Positions 51,628-61,493 of a DNA stretch of 64,000 nt are shown here, one piece after another; the first letter of the stretch is position 1; each line of letters opens with the position of its first letter. Under the pieces are notes generated by a model that saw nothing but the letters and a program-made list of their open reading frames with translations, was not told where the DNA came from and did no database searches. Both the position numbers and the translations under genes were made by a program. Source of the stretch: Odiellus spinosus (Eukaryota > Arthropoda > Arachnida > Opiliones > Phalangiidae). The stretch covers positions 1,550,001 through 1,614,000 of the forward strand of contig OY987240.1 of assembly GCA_963920705.1 (NCBI GenBank), written 5' to 3'.

Positions 51628-52631
51628 TGTTATATTTACTTTCAGCAACATGGGATGAAAAAAGTCGAAAGTGCAGGAGAATACCGTACGAAATGCGACG
51701 TCGTCGATATAAAACGAATTATTTATTTTTGCACTTGCCACCAAGGAATAAAATTTGATATGAAATTGGTATTTTTTTTCAGGGTGTAGGATACTAAGAA
51801 CTTCTCATCTCTTTTCATTTCCTTTCTAAGATTTAGCTGTTGCGCAAACTAGTTACTCTAGACTTATTTTGCGGTGTTTCAGGCTTATTTCATGTTGTCT
51901 ATGAAGTTATAGAAAGTAAGGTACCTGAATGGGTTACAAAGGGTTAAAGCATAAGCTTAGCCGAGCTCTACTTATTGCTTCAAAATGATAAACAAAAATT
52001 TTTTTTTTCTAACAGTAGAATGATAAGGAATATCCATTGAATTCGAGTTAATAAAGCGACATTTGCCTGAATGGGTTATGAAAAGGTTAAGACATAAGCC
52101 TAGCCGAGCTTTATTAAGTGGTTCTAAATTGATAAACAATAAAAGTTATTTAATTGTATTTTTTATCGGTAACTGAAAATTACATTCACTGTGTTATTCT
52201 ACCCGGGTAGCCCGCTTCGGTACCCATTAAAATCACCCTTATTCACCATAATTAAAAAGTAGGCAAGATTTTTCTTGTCATTTGATCTTTTAACTTTAAT
52301 GATATATCTAATCTCGGCCTATGTAAGCGAGATTTACAGATTCGGTACTCATAGATGCACTGCACCAATGGGTGGTTTACGTTAGCGTTTATAATTGTGG
52401 CGACCCTCTCGCCTGCGCAATAGTGTCTTCTTCGATTGTTTTGGCTATCGTTTCTCACTTATACCAAGAAGGATCAGACAAGGAGAAGAAAAGTGGGGCT
52501 GCTTTGAGTTAGAGAGAGAAGAGCCAACCTCCCACTCGGGTGGAAAGGGGGATAGGAAATTCTTGAGGTAAACTGTTGTCAAGTGGTCGCTAGCGTCGTC
52601 GGCTACTACGCGTCTCATAGAGGATCCGTTT
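51628..52631. other. non-coding repeat-rich DNA
   Basis: It contains another copy of the 49-50 kb repeat phrases (51900-52200), and a segment like 49560-49800 at 52230-52460 (GCCTATGTAAGCGAGATTTACAGATTC). Small open frames here have no support. Confidence 0.5.
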
Positions 52632-53353
52632 TACCCACGTGACAACATTTTACCACGAAGCATCTCAACCCCCGTCTGTCCCCCGTTCTCCCAGAGTGGT
52701 AGTTTAGGCCGACGCAGTAGGAACCGCGCCGTTCCCACTTTTCCTCTCCTCTGATCCTTCTTGCTTATACTTCGGTGATAATAGACCTCTTTCTCACGAT
52801 CCTTTGAATAAACCGATTGAATTTAAATCGCATTACCTAGAAATATGGCTTATTTAATCTATTATGTCTGTGAAAGAACATTACACAATGAAAGGCCTAG
52901 GGATTAAATATCACTTGAGTTGGACTCTCCTTTATTTTTTAATTTACTTGAGTTTAGCGACTAGGATTTGCTTTACATCCAGACTTTAATATTTGGCAAA
53001 CTACTTAATAATGGCATCGTCATTACTACTACTGAATGACGTTGCTATTAAGTAGTTGGACAATTATTAAAATCTGGATCTAAAGCACACCATAGTCGCA
53101 GAATTCAAGTACATTAAAAAATAAAGATTTAGAATGATAAATTGGATAAGCGAAACGGAAGTTAATGTCAGCGATTAAAATAGACGTCCACATACTTCTG
53201 GTCACCTGAATTATGTTCTCCTGCTTTAAACGATTTTTCTGCCTTCCATGCCCATTTTTATTTAATGCGATTGAATATTATAAAATTTAAGGTCAGATTA
53301 TGTAATCCCTCGGGCTCGCCCGTCCCTCTTCCAACTTTGTAAGTACGGTTATG
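52632..53353. repeat. duplicated segment, copy 1
   Basis: TACCCACGTGACAACA... to TACGGTTATG, repeated as a direct copy at 54168-54939 with small differences. Contains the foldback at 52930-53126. Confidence 0.85.
52930..53126. repeat. foldback (MITE-like) palindrome, copy 1
   Basis: About 90-bp imperfect inverted arms starting CTTTATTTTTTAAT, with CCAGACTTTAATA and ACTACTTAATA phrases, around a short loop with CATCGTCATTACTACTACTG. It would form a long hairpin RNA. A MITE, or less likely a small-RNA precursor. Confidence 0.7.
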
Positions 53354-54167
53354 TTAGGTTAGTTAATCGCAGGAACTAGCCCTTCACTTTAACAAGTTAA
53401 TCCCTAGCTCAGGCTAACCTGTCCCCCTCTTGTGTTATTTTAGGTTAGGTTAGGTTAATCCGTCAAAATAGCCAATCACTCTAACTAGTTAATCCCTCGG
53501 GGTACCCCGTCCATCTGGTCCGTATATCAAATTACAATTTGAATTTGTTCAATTTGAAATAGATTTAAAGATTCTTATGCAATTAACCTTTTCAAAAAAC
53601 ATTTGAAAACATTTTATTTTAAACCCTAAAATTTGGAGCTTTGTGCTCATGGTTCTTTATCCCTAATTACAATTTATTTTCTTAACACCCCGGCCCTACG
53701 ACAATAACTTATTAAATTTAAGTCAAAATATTTTGGTCTGACTAATTTAGAGCAATAATTTCGAATTTTAGATTAAATTTCTTTATTTCCTTATTTCACA
53801 TAGCAACAAAACTTTTATTTTTTAATTTGGTGAAAAGCTCTACCCAATAACATTTTCCCTGGCCCACGATCGAGTGCCAAAAATTATTTGAAAATGAAAA
53901 GTGAACGACAGTTAAAAAGGCTACACGAATAACCCTTAAATAATAGACAAAAAAAGTTTTCAAATATCGTGCTCCGGTTTTCGCTTCAAACCTTGTTGGG
54001 GGGGGGGGGGTGCTATGTATGCTGAAGGTTTTTTTAGCAATTTTTCTACATTTATCTCCCCTACAATTTCATTAGAAACTTCAACATTACACGGTGCTTT
54101 CCTTGTGTGTAAGATTACAAAATTTTTGTCAGGGGTTTGTTATTTTAACTAATTTGAAATAACCAAA
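53354..54167. other. spacer between the two duplicated segments
   Basis: Non-coding. It holds AGGTTAGGTTAGGTTA tracts (53355, 53440), a poly-G run of 13 at about 53999-54011 and AT-rich DNA. No gene seen. Confidence 0.5.
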
Positions 54168-54939
54168 TACCCACGTGACAACAATTTACCACGATGCATC
54201 TCAACCCCCGTCTGTCCCCTGTTCTCCCAGAGTGGGAGTTTAGGCCGATGCAGTAGGAACCACTTTTCCTCTCCTTCTCTGATCCTTCTTGCTTATACTT
54301 CGGTGATAATAGACCTCTTTCTCACGATCCTTTGAATAAACCGATTGAATTTAAATCGCATTACCTAGAAATGTGGCTTATTTAATCTATTATGTCTGTG
54401 TAAGAACATTATACAATGAAAGTCCTAGGGATTAAATATCACTTGAGTTGGACTTCATATCATGCCAAGTGCTCTATTACACATGATATGTTAAGTTTAA
54501 CGTTCTCAATCTTTCCTTTATTTTTTAATTTACTTGAGTTTAGCGAATAGGATTTGCTTTACATCCAGACTTTAATATTTGGCAAACTACTTAATAATGG
54601 CATCGTCATTACTACTACTTAATGACGTTGCTATTAAGTAGTTGGACAATTATTAAAGTCTGGATCTAAAGCACACCATAGTCGCAGAATTCAAGTATAT
54701 TAAAAAATAAAGATTTAGAATGTTAAATTGGATACGCGAAACGGAAGTTAATGTCAGCGATTAAAATAGACGGCCACATACTTCTGGTCACCTGAATTAT
54801 GTTCTCCTGCTTTAAACGATTTTTCTGCCTTCCATGCCCATTTTTAGTTAATGCTATTGAATATTATAAAATTTAAGGTCAGATTATGTAATTCCTCGGG
54901 CTCGCCCGTCCCTCTTCCAACTTTGAAAATACGGTTATG
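54168..54939. repeat. duplicated segment, copy 2
   Basis: Direct copy of 52632-53353, with about 50 extra bases near 54456-54510 (CATATCATGCCAAG...) just before the foldback. Confidence 0.85.
54516..54712. repeat. foldback (MITE-like) palindrome, copy 2
   Basis: Second copy of the hairpin at 52930-53126, with the loop changed by one base. Confidence 0.7.
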
Positions 54940-55014
54940 AGTAGATAGTTTTTGCCGATTCAAACGCAGGTGGTGCCGGTGGTTCCGGTGGTGCCGTCAC
55001 CATTTTGAATTTTT

Positions 55015-55019
<5 letters not shown>

Positions 55020-55052
<33 letters not shown>

Positions 55053-55133
55053 TCCGGGTTTCGAACCCGGGACCCATAGGCTGGGGGTTGACGGCTTTGT
55101 TAACTTGGTCATTTCAGTTATCTACTTTTCTCC
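55020..55133 (-). other. tRNA-derived SINE-like sequence with A-tail
   Basis: On the minus strand: TGACCAAGTTAAC (A-box-like), then a T-arm CCGGG-TTCGAAA-CCCGG with B-box GGTTCGAAACC, followed by AATAAAA and about 30 A. A tRNA-like head with an A-tail suggests a SINE. It lies about 120 bases before the first gene of element C, and the tRNA-like hairpins of elements A and B are also near gene-block ends. Confidence 0.55.
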
Positions 55134-55254
55134 TTAAGCACCGTTTGTTTCTCGGTCATTCCCTTATCTTGGGTAAACATTATCTATTTTTCTCGGCTCT
55201 TCTTATATCAAGTGATTGAAAATTTAAATATTAAGGCGCGAAAATATTTTAATC

Positions 55255-55473
55255 ATGGGAAAAATTGTAAGCTTTGGTATCTCTACTGTTTACGATTTAC
55301 CATATGAAGATAGGGTTAACTATGAATTTCGTCAATCATGTTTGTTTCGAATGTGTATTAAATGCGTGTACGGGCCTATACTAAAACCAATCTTGAAACT
55401 GAAACTTAAACAAATAGAGTCATATGTATTCGATGATACTCCAATATTCTCTCATTTATCCATATGGATTTAA
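55255..55473 (+). CDS. small GADD34/PPP1R15-like PP1-docking protein, Polinton C
   Basis: In this 72-residue protein, residues 3-7 (KIVSF) fit the RVxF PP1-docking motif; then VYDLPYEDRVNYEF and CLFRMCI follow the same order as IYEIPAENRKNYKW and LRFQHKI in A and B. The ATPase start overlaps its end by 10 bases, the same neighbour as in A and B. Two divergent Polintons therefore keep this small gene in the same place, which supports function. PP1 recruitment to eIF2alpha is inferred. Confidence 0.55.
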   Translation: MGKIVSFGISTVYDLPYEDRVNYEFRQSCLFRMCIKCVYGPILKPILKLKLKQIESYVFDDTPIFSHLSIWI

Positions 55474-56099
55474 GTCTGCAACACCCTTTTAACGGACTGG
55501 TGGCTGGAGTAACAGGATGTGGAAAAAGCGTCTTTGTTGCGAAATTAACTGAGCACAAGGAAATTAGAATTTTCCCTACACCCGATCGTATAATTTGGTG
55601 TTATACGGAATATCAGGGCAAACTATTTAATTCCATATCGAGTCATGCCCCGAGCATGGAATTTCACGAGGGTCTATTGGATGTAGGCACTTTAAACGCA
55701 AACGTTAAAAACTTTGTTATATTAGATGATCTTTTATGCGAAATCGCTAATAATAAGGACGTTACCAACTTGTTTATTCGAGGATCCCATCATCGAAATA
55801 CCTCAGTATTAATTTTAATGCAAAACCTCTACTACCCAGGAAAGGAAATTCGAACATTGAATCTCAACGCTCACTATTTGATAATCTTTAAAACACCGAG
55901 AGATCAATCGGCGATTCTACATTTGGCAAAGCAGATATCTCCAACCAACAGTAAATACGTGGTGGACGCGTTCAGACAAGCTACAGCTATCAGTTTCGGA
56001 TATCTATTCGTAGACCTCAAAGCCACTACTCCGGAAGATAGAAGACTAAAGACGGGGATATTACCAGGAGAACAAGCCGCCATTTTTGTACCAAAATGA
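55464..56099 (+). CDS. packaging ATPase (A32/FtsK-HerA type), Polinton C
   Basis: 211 residues with no intron. Walker A GVTGCGKS (residues 15-22), Walker B FVILDDLL and a downstream MQNLYYPGKEIRTLNLNAH segment like CQTLFPKGSQARLISLNT of A and B. It powers packaging of the genome into the capsid. It overlaps the preceding gene by 10 bases and the next by 4 (ATGA). Confidence 0.9.
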   Translation: MDLSLQHPFNGLVAGVTGCGKSVFVAKLTEHKEIRIFPTPDRIIWCYTEYQGKLFNSISSHAPSMEFHEGLLDVGTLNANVKNFVILDDLLCEIANNKDVTNLFIRGSHHRNTSVLILMQNLYYPGKEIRTLNLNAHYLIIFKTPRDQSAILHLAKQISPTNSKYVVDAFRQATAISFGYLFVDLKATTPEDRRLKTGILPGEQAAIFVPK

Positions 56100-56575
56100 C
56101 TGGAATCATTGAGGCAAACTTCTTCAGAGTCCAAGACCAATGGAACGTAAAAGAAATAACCTTGTTAGTGAAGGAGACGGGGGAATACAACGTCTGGATT
56201 TTTAAAGCACCATTCCCTTTCACGGACTTATCGTCTAAGGATAAAAGGCAGTGTCAATGGTTGACGAGGAACAGTTGCGACTTACGCTGGGAGGAAGGAG
56301 ATCATCCATTCGAAACTCAGCCAGAAATTGCTACGATTATTCGAGAGAAAGCCGATACCTTTATAACCAAAGGCTTAGAAAAATCTATCGTGTTATCGAG
56401 GTTTTTGAAGACGGAAGTCGCTAACGCCGAAGATCTTGGTTGCCCGAGACTAGTAACTATAATTTGTGGAACGACTAGAAGTTGTACGTTTCACCGAGAC
56501 GAAAACAATTGTACGCTCGTGAAAGCTGCCCGATTAGCTACATGGCTCCGCCGAAGAGAGTACACGAGCACTTAG
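56096..56575 (+). CDS. unknown conserved-looking 159-residue protein, Polinton C
   Basis: It starts in the ATPase stop (ATGA overlap). The order is an N-terminal strand-rich part, FKAPFPFTDLSSKDKRQ, WLTRNSCDLRWEEGD, KGLEKSIVLSRFL, a DLGCPRL motif and C-terminal Cys/His residues (CTFHRDENNCTLV). The KGLEK and D-x-GCP pattern recalls an uncharacterised nuclease-like family in animal mobile elements, but I cannot name it securely. There is no equivalent in A or B at this place. The next gene starts inside its end. Confidence 0.55.
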   Translation: MTGIIEANFFRVQDQWNVKEITLLVKETGEYNVWIFKAPFPFTDLSSKDKRQCQWLTRNSCDLRWEEGDHPFETQPEIATIIREKADTFITKGLEKSIVLSRFLKTEVANAEDLGCPRLVTIICGTTRSCTFHRDENNCTLVKAARLATWLRRREYTST

Positions 56576-56880
56576 ACTTTCTAAAATATCTGAGTTCGTG
56601 TAACGCGTGTCAGCGAAACGCCGCCATTAAATACGCGAGTAAAGAAGAAATAAAAACCATCGCTGAATGTTGTATAAATATACTGCAGGGTAACGTGTCT
56701 CTCACAGATGACGAGAAGAAGCGGCTGAAGAAGCATTGCAACTCCATACGTCGCGTGGCCAAGAAAAATACTCCGGCTAAAAGAAGACAAATTTTAATTC
56801 AAAAAGGTGGATTTCTCCCATTACTACTCCCGATAATCAGTTCGATAGCAGGGGCTATCCTATCTAAAGTTATCAATTAA
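56542..56880 (+). CDS. pX/mu-like small basic virion protein, Polinton C
   Basis: The start MAPPKRVHEH is preferred over an upstream ATG at 56482 that would overlap the previous gene more. It is 112 residues: a helical N-terminal part (HLDFLKYLSSC), a basic middle (RRVAKKNTPAKRRQILIQ) and a KGGFLPLLLPIISSIAGAIL tail. This ending is typical of Polinton/adintovirus pX-like proteins and resembles the GGFVGTLL tail in A and B. Likely roles are DNA condensation and membrane activity. Confidence 0.78.
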   Translation: MAPPKRVHEHLDFLKYLSSCNACQRNAAIKYASKEEIKTIAECCINILQGNVSLTDDEKKRLKKHCNSIRRVAKKNTPAKRRQILIQKGGFLPLLLPIISSIAGAILSKVIN

Positions 56881-56882
56881 AG

Positions 56883-57503
56883 ATGGCGAAAAAAAATTTT
56901 TTAATCTCCGAGGAAACTTACCAAAGGCTTAATTCGGAGAAAGACTTTAAAGTGGATGAAACTTTGGAAAAGGAAAAGACGGATAAAATTAAAGACATTC
57001 TCGATGATCCCAATTTGAACAACACGGACAAAATTAATCGCTATAATCACGTGCTCTCGAGGGTTATTAATAAAAGATCGAAGAAAAAAGTTAAAAAACC
57101 GAAAATACAAAATTGGAGTCCGGAGATTGCTTCCGGCGTGCCGTCATATATGACTTCGGAATGTTTAGATTTATACAAGTGGTTAGAGTTATCATTGAAA
57201 ATTAAATGGACTGACGCCGGGGAGTTGATTTACAACAAGCGTAGAGTCGTAGGATCGAACATCGTCGATCTCCTAGCTTATTCAGTATCGAAATCCAAGA
57301 AAAAAATCGCCGTTACGGGCTCGAAAGAGTTCTACGAATTGTTGTATAAAGTGAACGCGCCTAGATCTCTAATAAAAATCCGCCAACGTGACGTCATCCC
57401 ACCCGAGAAGAGGGAATATAAAGATGAAACGGAAGATGAGTATTATTCCGACGATAGCGGACCAATGAAGGGTCGCGGTTTCTGTAATTGGATTTCATTA
57501 TAA
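56883..57503 (+). CDS. Polinton virion protein with GELxY-GSNIxDL domain
   Basis: 206 residues. The N-terminus (KNFLISEETYQRLN) is like the MxLVPxxxY starts of this family, followed by a charged helix. The domain at about 105-165 has WTDAGELIYNKRRVVGSNIVDLL and ..EFYELLYKVNAPRSLI, as in a conserved Polinton protein of metazoans with unknown function. The tail is acidic (DETEDEYYSDDSG). It sits after pX, as does the 264-residue protein of B. Probably virion-associated. Confidence 0.7.
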   Translation: MAKKNFLISEETYQRLNSEKDFKVDETLEKEKTDKIKDILDDPNLNNTDKINRYNHVLSRVINKRSKKKVKKPKIQNWSPEIASGVPSYMTSECLDLYKWLELSLKIKWTDAGELIYNKRRVVGSNIVDLLAYSVSKSKKKIAVTGSKEFYELLYKVNAPRSLIKIRQRDVIPPEKREYKDETEDEYYSDDSGPMKGRGFCNWISL

Positions 57504-57567
57504 TATTTATACCAATAAAATACACTTGAATATATTTTCTCGATTCATTTATTAATTAGGCTTTGAC

Positions 57568-57756
57568 ATGGAGAGTGGTAATGTCGAGGCTGTCTCTGTA
57601 GGACTTTTAGCGTCTCTATTCGAGTCATTTATAAATTCCCCCAAGCTATTAACTGCAGTTTTAATTGTATTTATAATAATAATTATAGAAGTAAGCGATT
57701 TTGTATTCTGGCATTATAGTACTTCGAACAACTGTTCATTCAATGGAAGAATTTAA
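57568..57756 (+). CDS. possible small single-pass membrane protein, Polinton C
   Basis: 62 residues with one strongly hydrophobic segment (LLTAVLIVFIIIIIEV, about residues 27-42). It overlaps the integrase start by 14 bases. There is no family match; it may be chance, although small membrane proteins also occur at the end of element B. Confidence 0.3.
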   Translation: MESGNVEAVSVGLLASLFESFINSPKLLTAVLIVFIIIIIEVSDFVFWHYSTSNNCSFNGRI

Positions 57757-58813
57757 AAAGATATATAATAAGGTTTCGGATCCGGGTTCTTACGGTAGTG
57801 TTGACGGCTTATACCGAGCGGCTAAAGACCGAGGATTAAAGGTTACTATCAGAGAAATAAGCGATTTCCTGAAAACCCAAGATACTTATACGCTTCACAG
57901 GAGTGCGAGGAAGCACTTCACTAGAAATAAAACTATAGTCTACGGGATCGACGAACAGTGGCAAATAGACTTGGCTGATTTGAAGAGTATTACCAGATAT
58001 AATAATGGTTTCCGTTATCTATTATGCTGTATCGACGTCTTCAGTAAGTTTGCCATCGTGGTTGCGATCAAGGACAAGAAAGGAAAGACTATTCTCGGAG
58101 CGTTAAACGATATTTTGGATTCCGGACGTTCACCGAAACGAATCCAATCGGATCACGGTAATGAGTTTGTATGCAAGGAAGTACAAAACGAGTTAAAACG
58201 TAGAGGGATAAAGTTTTTCGCCCCTGAATCGGAACTGAGAGCGACGATAGTAGAGAGATTTAACCGGACTTTGAAGACTCGAATGTATCGATATTTTGCG
58301 GAAAATAATACCTTCAAATATACCAATGTTCTAAAAGATATGGTGAAAGCTTATAATCATAGTTATCATCGATCTATAAAGTGTAAACCCGTCGATGTCA
58401 CGCCGGCTACATCTAAACGTGTTTGGGAAAATCTATATGGTGACATATATTTCTCGACTCCGCTTTCTTTCCCCTTTGATGTTGGTGACGTAGTTCATAT
58501 AAGTAAACACAAGAATCTCTTCGATAAGGGATACATACCTACATGGTCGGAAGAACTTTTCAAAATTTCCGAGAGATTAGCTCGTAGTCCTCCTGTATAT
58601 AAGATACGCGACTTGAAAGAAGAGCTCATTACTGGGATTTTTTACCGAGAGCAACTACAGAAAATTGGCAAGGACCTGAGTAACAGCGCTTTTAAAATCG
58701 AAAAAGTGTTGAAAAAACGACGTAAGGCTGACGGAAGTATCGAGAGATTCGTTCGCTGGAAAGGATACCCGCCATCATTCGATAGTTGGGTGCAAGAAAT
58801 TGACCTTGCATGA
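57743..58813 (+). CDS. retrovirus-like integrase with C-terminal chromodomain, Polinton C
   Basis: 356 residues from MEEFKKIY. Catalytic Asp in WQIDLADL, Asp in QSDHGNEF and Glu in IVERFNRTL, with 33 residues between the last two. An SH3-like part follows (VGDVVHISKHKNLF, PPVYKIRDLKEELI), then a chromodomain (FKIEKVLKKRR, FVRWKGYPPSFDSWV) at the extreme C-terminus. The chromodomain can bind methylated histones and steer insertion to heterochromatin; A and B lack it. The stop overlaps the penton-like start (ATGATG). Confidence 0.92.
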   Translation: MEEFKKIYNKVSDPGSYGSVDGLYRAAKDRGLKVTIREISDFLKTQDTYTLHRSARKHFTRNKTIVYGIDEQWQIDLADLKSITRYNNGFRYLLCCIDVFSKFAIVVAIKDKKGKTILGALNDILDSGRSPKRIQSDHGNEFVCKEVQNELKRRGIKFFAPESELRATIVERFNRTLKTRMYRYFAENNTFKYTNVLKDMVKAYNHSYHRSIKCKPVDVTPATSKRVWENLYGDIYFSTPLSFPFDVGDVVHISKHKNLFDKGYIPTWSEELFKISERLARSPPVYKIRDLKEELITGIFYREQLQKIGKDLSNSAFKIEKVLKKRRKADGSIERFVRWKGYPPSFDSWVQEIDLA

Positions 58814-59649
58814 TGACGTTCTACATCACCCTACCGTCAGACAGTTCTATGAGTTACTTCCCCGGGAATACGATCAGTAAATTCCGAACACATTTACCGG
58901 AATCGGTTAAATTACAAGGACCATACGAAGTGGCTTTGGTAGAATTCAGCTATCCCCGCACATGGAGCAATATGAGATCGTCGTGCTGGATATCTTTAAC
59001 TAACCACGGGGAAAATATAAATAGCACGAGTCATTCGAGAGTGGTAGAACTCCCTGCGGGTTACTACGGGAATATAGAAGACCTATTGGAGCAACTCAAT
59101 TACGACGAAGATGATATCTCGAACGTGACTATACTGAAAAAGGAGACGCCAGTCGAGGGTGATATGTTTGAGTCGGAGACGACGACGAATGTTAAATACA
59201 CGTTTAGTTATATCGCGCGATTACGACGTGTGGAAGTTTCCGTAAAACCGGATCACTCGTTAACTATACCGGGAGAGTTGGCGGTCATGTTGGGATTTAC
59301 GAAAGACCATACAAAAACTACGACGATCGTCCACGCGAGAATAGCCAGTTATCCGGTGGATTTAGACGCGGGTCTACATTCACTCTTCATATATTCTGAT
59401 ATCGTTGAAAGTAGGGCTGTAGGTGACGCCCATGTTCCGCTTCTACGAATAACGAGCGTTCAAGGGAATGACGGGGATACGGTAGACAGAGAATTTTCAC
59501 GTCCTCATTACCTCCCAGTCTCCTGCAATTCCTTTCAATCTATCGAAATTAACATTATGAGTGAAATGGGTGTACCCGTCAAGTTCGAAAGAGGTAAAGT
59601 TCATTCGACTCTACATTTTAGACCACGAAGAATGTGGTCGCCCTTATAA
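58810..59649 (+). CDS. penton-like minor capsid protein, Polinton C
   Basis: 279 residues, the normal size for Polintons. The start FYITLPSDSSMSYFPGNT is followed by ELPAGYYGNIEDLLEQL, a single LAVMLGF motif near 158 and GLHSLFIYSDIVES, then HSTLHFRPRR at the end. It forms the capsid vertices with the major capsid protein. It is the single-module reference against which the 955-residue protein of B stands out. It overlaps integrase by 4 bases. Confidence 0.85.
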   Translation: MMTFYITLPSDSSMSYFPGNTISKFRTHLPESVKLQGPYEVALVEFSYPRTWSNMRSSCWISLTNHGENINSTSHSRVVELPAGYYGNIEDLLEQLNYDEDDISNVTILKKETPVEGDMFESETTTNVKYTFSYIARLRRVEVSVKPDHSLTIPGELAVMLGFTKDHTKTTTIVHARIASYPVDLDAGLHSLFIYSDIVESRAVGDAHVPLLRITSVQGNDGDTVDREFSRPHYLPVSCNSFQSIEINIMSEMGVPVKFERGKVHSTLHFRPRRMWSPL

Positions 59650-59709
59650 ATAAGCCGACAGTATGGACGTGCTCGCCATTCTTATCGAGAGAGTTAAACG
59701 AGACGCATC

Positions 59710-60143
59710 ATGAAGCAAAAACCGTCCTCCACCCAGTCGGACTACGATCGTCACTTCTTAAATCAAATTGGACACGGGATTAAGGTCGACTACGCTAAAT
59801 ATTTCCCGTTCAACAAGGATACGGTCTAGGAAACTTTATCGCCTCGGCCTTCCCTCGAGCCGTACCGCTTTTGAAGAAGGGAGCCATGTATCTTGGGAAA
59901 AAACTGTTAAATATGGGATCTAAAATCGTTACCGACGTAGCCAGCGGAATTCCCGTAAAATCCGCGGCTAAATCTCGAGGAAAAGACGCCGCGAGAGATG
60001 TCGTAATCAGTGCCGCGGACGAAATCGCTAGAATGACTGGAAATGGGCATAAAAGAAAGTGTAAGCGTCGAAGACTAGTCAGTTCAGCAACGAACGGGAA
60101 GAAGACCGTTCTTAAAACCCTCCGATATATTTTCTACAATATA
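59710..60143 (+). pseudogene. pVI-like minor capsid protein, frameshifted and run into MCP, Polinton C
   Basis: The ATG at 59710 (MKQKPSSTQSDYD) opens a frame that closes at about 59829. The expected GYGLGNFIASAFP continues in another frame, so a one-base shift lies near 59800-59815. After it come an amphipathic segment (PLLKKGAMYLGKKLL), VTDVASGIPVKSAAK and a basic KRKCKRRR. No stop occurs between this and the major capsid protein, so the two are in one open frame. Confidence 0.68.
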
Positions 60144-61490
60144 ATGGCACATATCCATCCCGATTCCCAAGGTTCGGTTAGCTCCGAAGTCGAACTTTTC
60201 AACGTACCGCTAACGAACGCTAGTATAGTTAGTGGCGAATGGGTCGAGTATAGTCCCATCTCGAACATTAACGAAAATTCAACTCTAACCTTCGCCGTGG
60301 CCGGAAACTCCGATACGTACATTGATTTGTCCAAAACTTTGTTACATCTTCAAGTTAGACTCGTCGACCCAGCGGACGGGAGAACAATTCCAGCGGCGGC
60401 AGTACTCAATGCAGCTGGAGTAATCACCACACCGGCGGACGTGGTGGAGCCCGTGAATCTGTTTCATTCGAGTCTTTTTAGCGAGGTTCACGTTTCCTTG
60501 GGCGATAGATCGGTAACGCCATCGCCGCAGAACTATGCCTACAAGGCCATGTTTCAAACAACCGTGACATTTGGTGGACCTGCGAAAACGAGTTTTCTAA
60601 CGGCCGCCATGTACTACAAGGATACAGCCGGAAAATTCAATACTCCGTCGGAAAATGAAGGATTCAAGAAAAGAGCAAGTTTCGCCAAACAAGGGACTAT
60701 AGATATGATCGATGCGGTTCACACGGACTTGTGTCAACAGTCACGTTTTATTCCGAACATGATTGACCTGAAATTTAAATTTATTAAAAGCTCCAACGAA
60801 TTTTGTATTCAAACCTTAGCGGGTGGCGTTAGATGGAAGGTACAATACGAACTCGCTTCCCTGTATATCAGAAAAGTAAAATTAACTCCCGAGATTACAA
60901 TTGCCCACGCCAAATGTCTCGAGCTAGCTACCATGAAATATCCAATAACTCGAACAGAGTGTAACTCTTTTTCCATAAACAGTGGAACTAAAATCTGCGT
61001 TAGAGATAATCTCTTTATGGGACAATTACCCAAACGAGTCCTTTTCGCTCTGGTAGAACAGAACGCCTATCTAGGCGATTATATCCAGTCACCCTTTAAT
61101 TTCCAACACTTTGATTTAAATCATATCGCTCTCTACCTCGACGGAACTAGCGTTCCTCACAAGCCTTTAACCCCTAATTTCGAGGGACATCAGTACATGA
61201 GATCGTACACTAATCTTTTCACTCAAACATCCCAATGGTTCATTGACGAAGGGAACTTTATCTCACGCGAAGAGTTTCCTGGAGGGAACTGTATTTTCGT
61301 ATTTGATTTGAGTGCTGACCTCAGTTGTTCAGCTTCGCAATTTCAGTTGATAAAGAATGGTAATTTGCGCTTAGAATTAAAGTTCGCCAAGGATTTGCCG
61401 AAGACTGTTAGCGTATTATACTACGCTGAGTTTCAAAATTTAATTGAAATTGACAAAAACAGGAACGTTATTTACGATTATACCAATTAG
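60144..61490 (+). CDS. major capsid protein, double jelly-roll (hexon-like), Polinton C
   Basis: 448 residues from MAHIHPDSQGS, the expected start for the family. SELDLF-like SEVELFNVPLTNAS, WVEYSPISNINENSTL and YIDLSKTLLHLQVRL mark the first jelly roll; the end VSVLYYAEFQNLIEI matches A and B. The frame is open upstream for 91 more codons that belong to the pVI-like gene, so a fusion protein is possible if the upstream frame were translated. It is 4 bases before the protease ATG. Confidence 0.9.
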   Translation: MAHIHPDSQGSVSSEVELFNVPLTNASIVSGEWVEYSPISNINENSTLTFAVAGNSDTYIDLSKTLLHLQVRLVDPADGRTIPAAAVLNAAGVITTPADVVEPVNLFHSSLFSEVHVSLGDRSVTPSPQNYAYKAMFQTTVTFGGPAKTSFLTAAMYYKDTAGKFNTPSENEGFKKRASFAKQGTIDMIDAVHTDLCQQSRFIPNMIDLKFKFIKSSNEFCIQTLAGGVRWKVQYELASLYIRKVKLTPEITIAHAKCLELATMKYPITRTECNSFSINSGTKICVRDNLFMGQLPKRVLFALVEQNAYLGDYIQSPFNFQHFDLNHIALYLDGTSVPHKPLTPNFEGHQYMRSYTNLFTQTSQWFIDEGNFISREEFPGGNCIFVFDLSADLSCSASQFQLIKNGNLRLELKFAKDLPKTVSVLYYAEFQNLIEIDKNRNVIYDYTN

Positions 61491-61493
61491 AAA

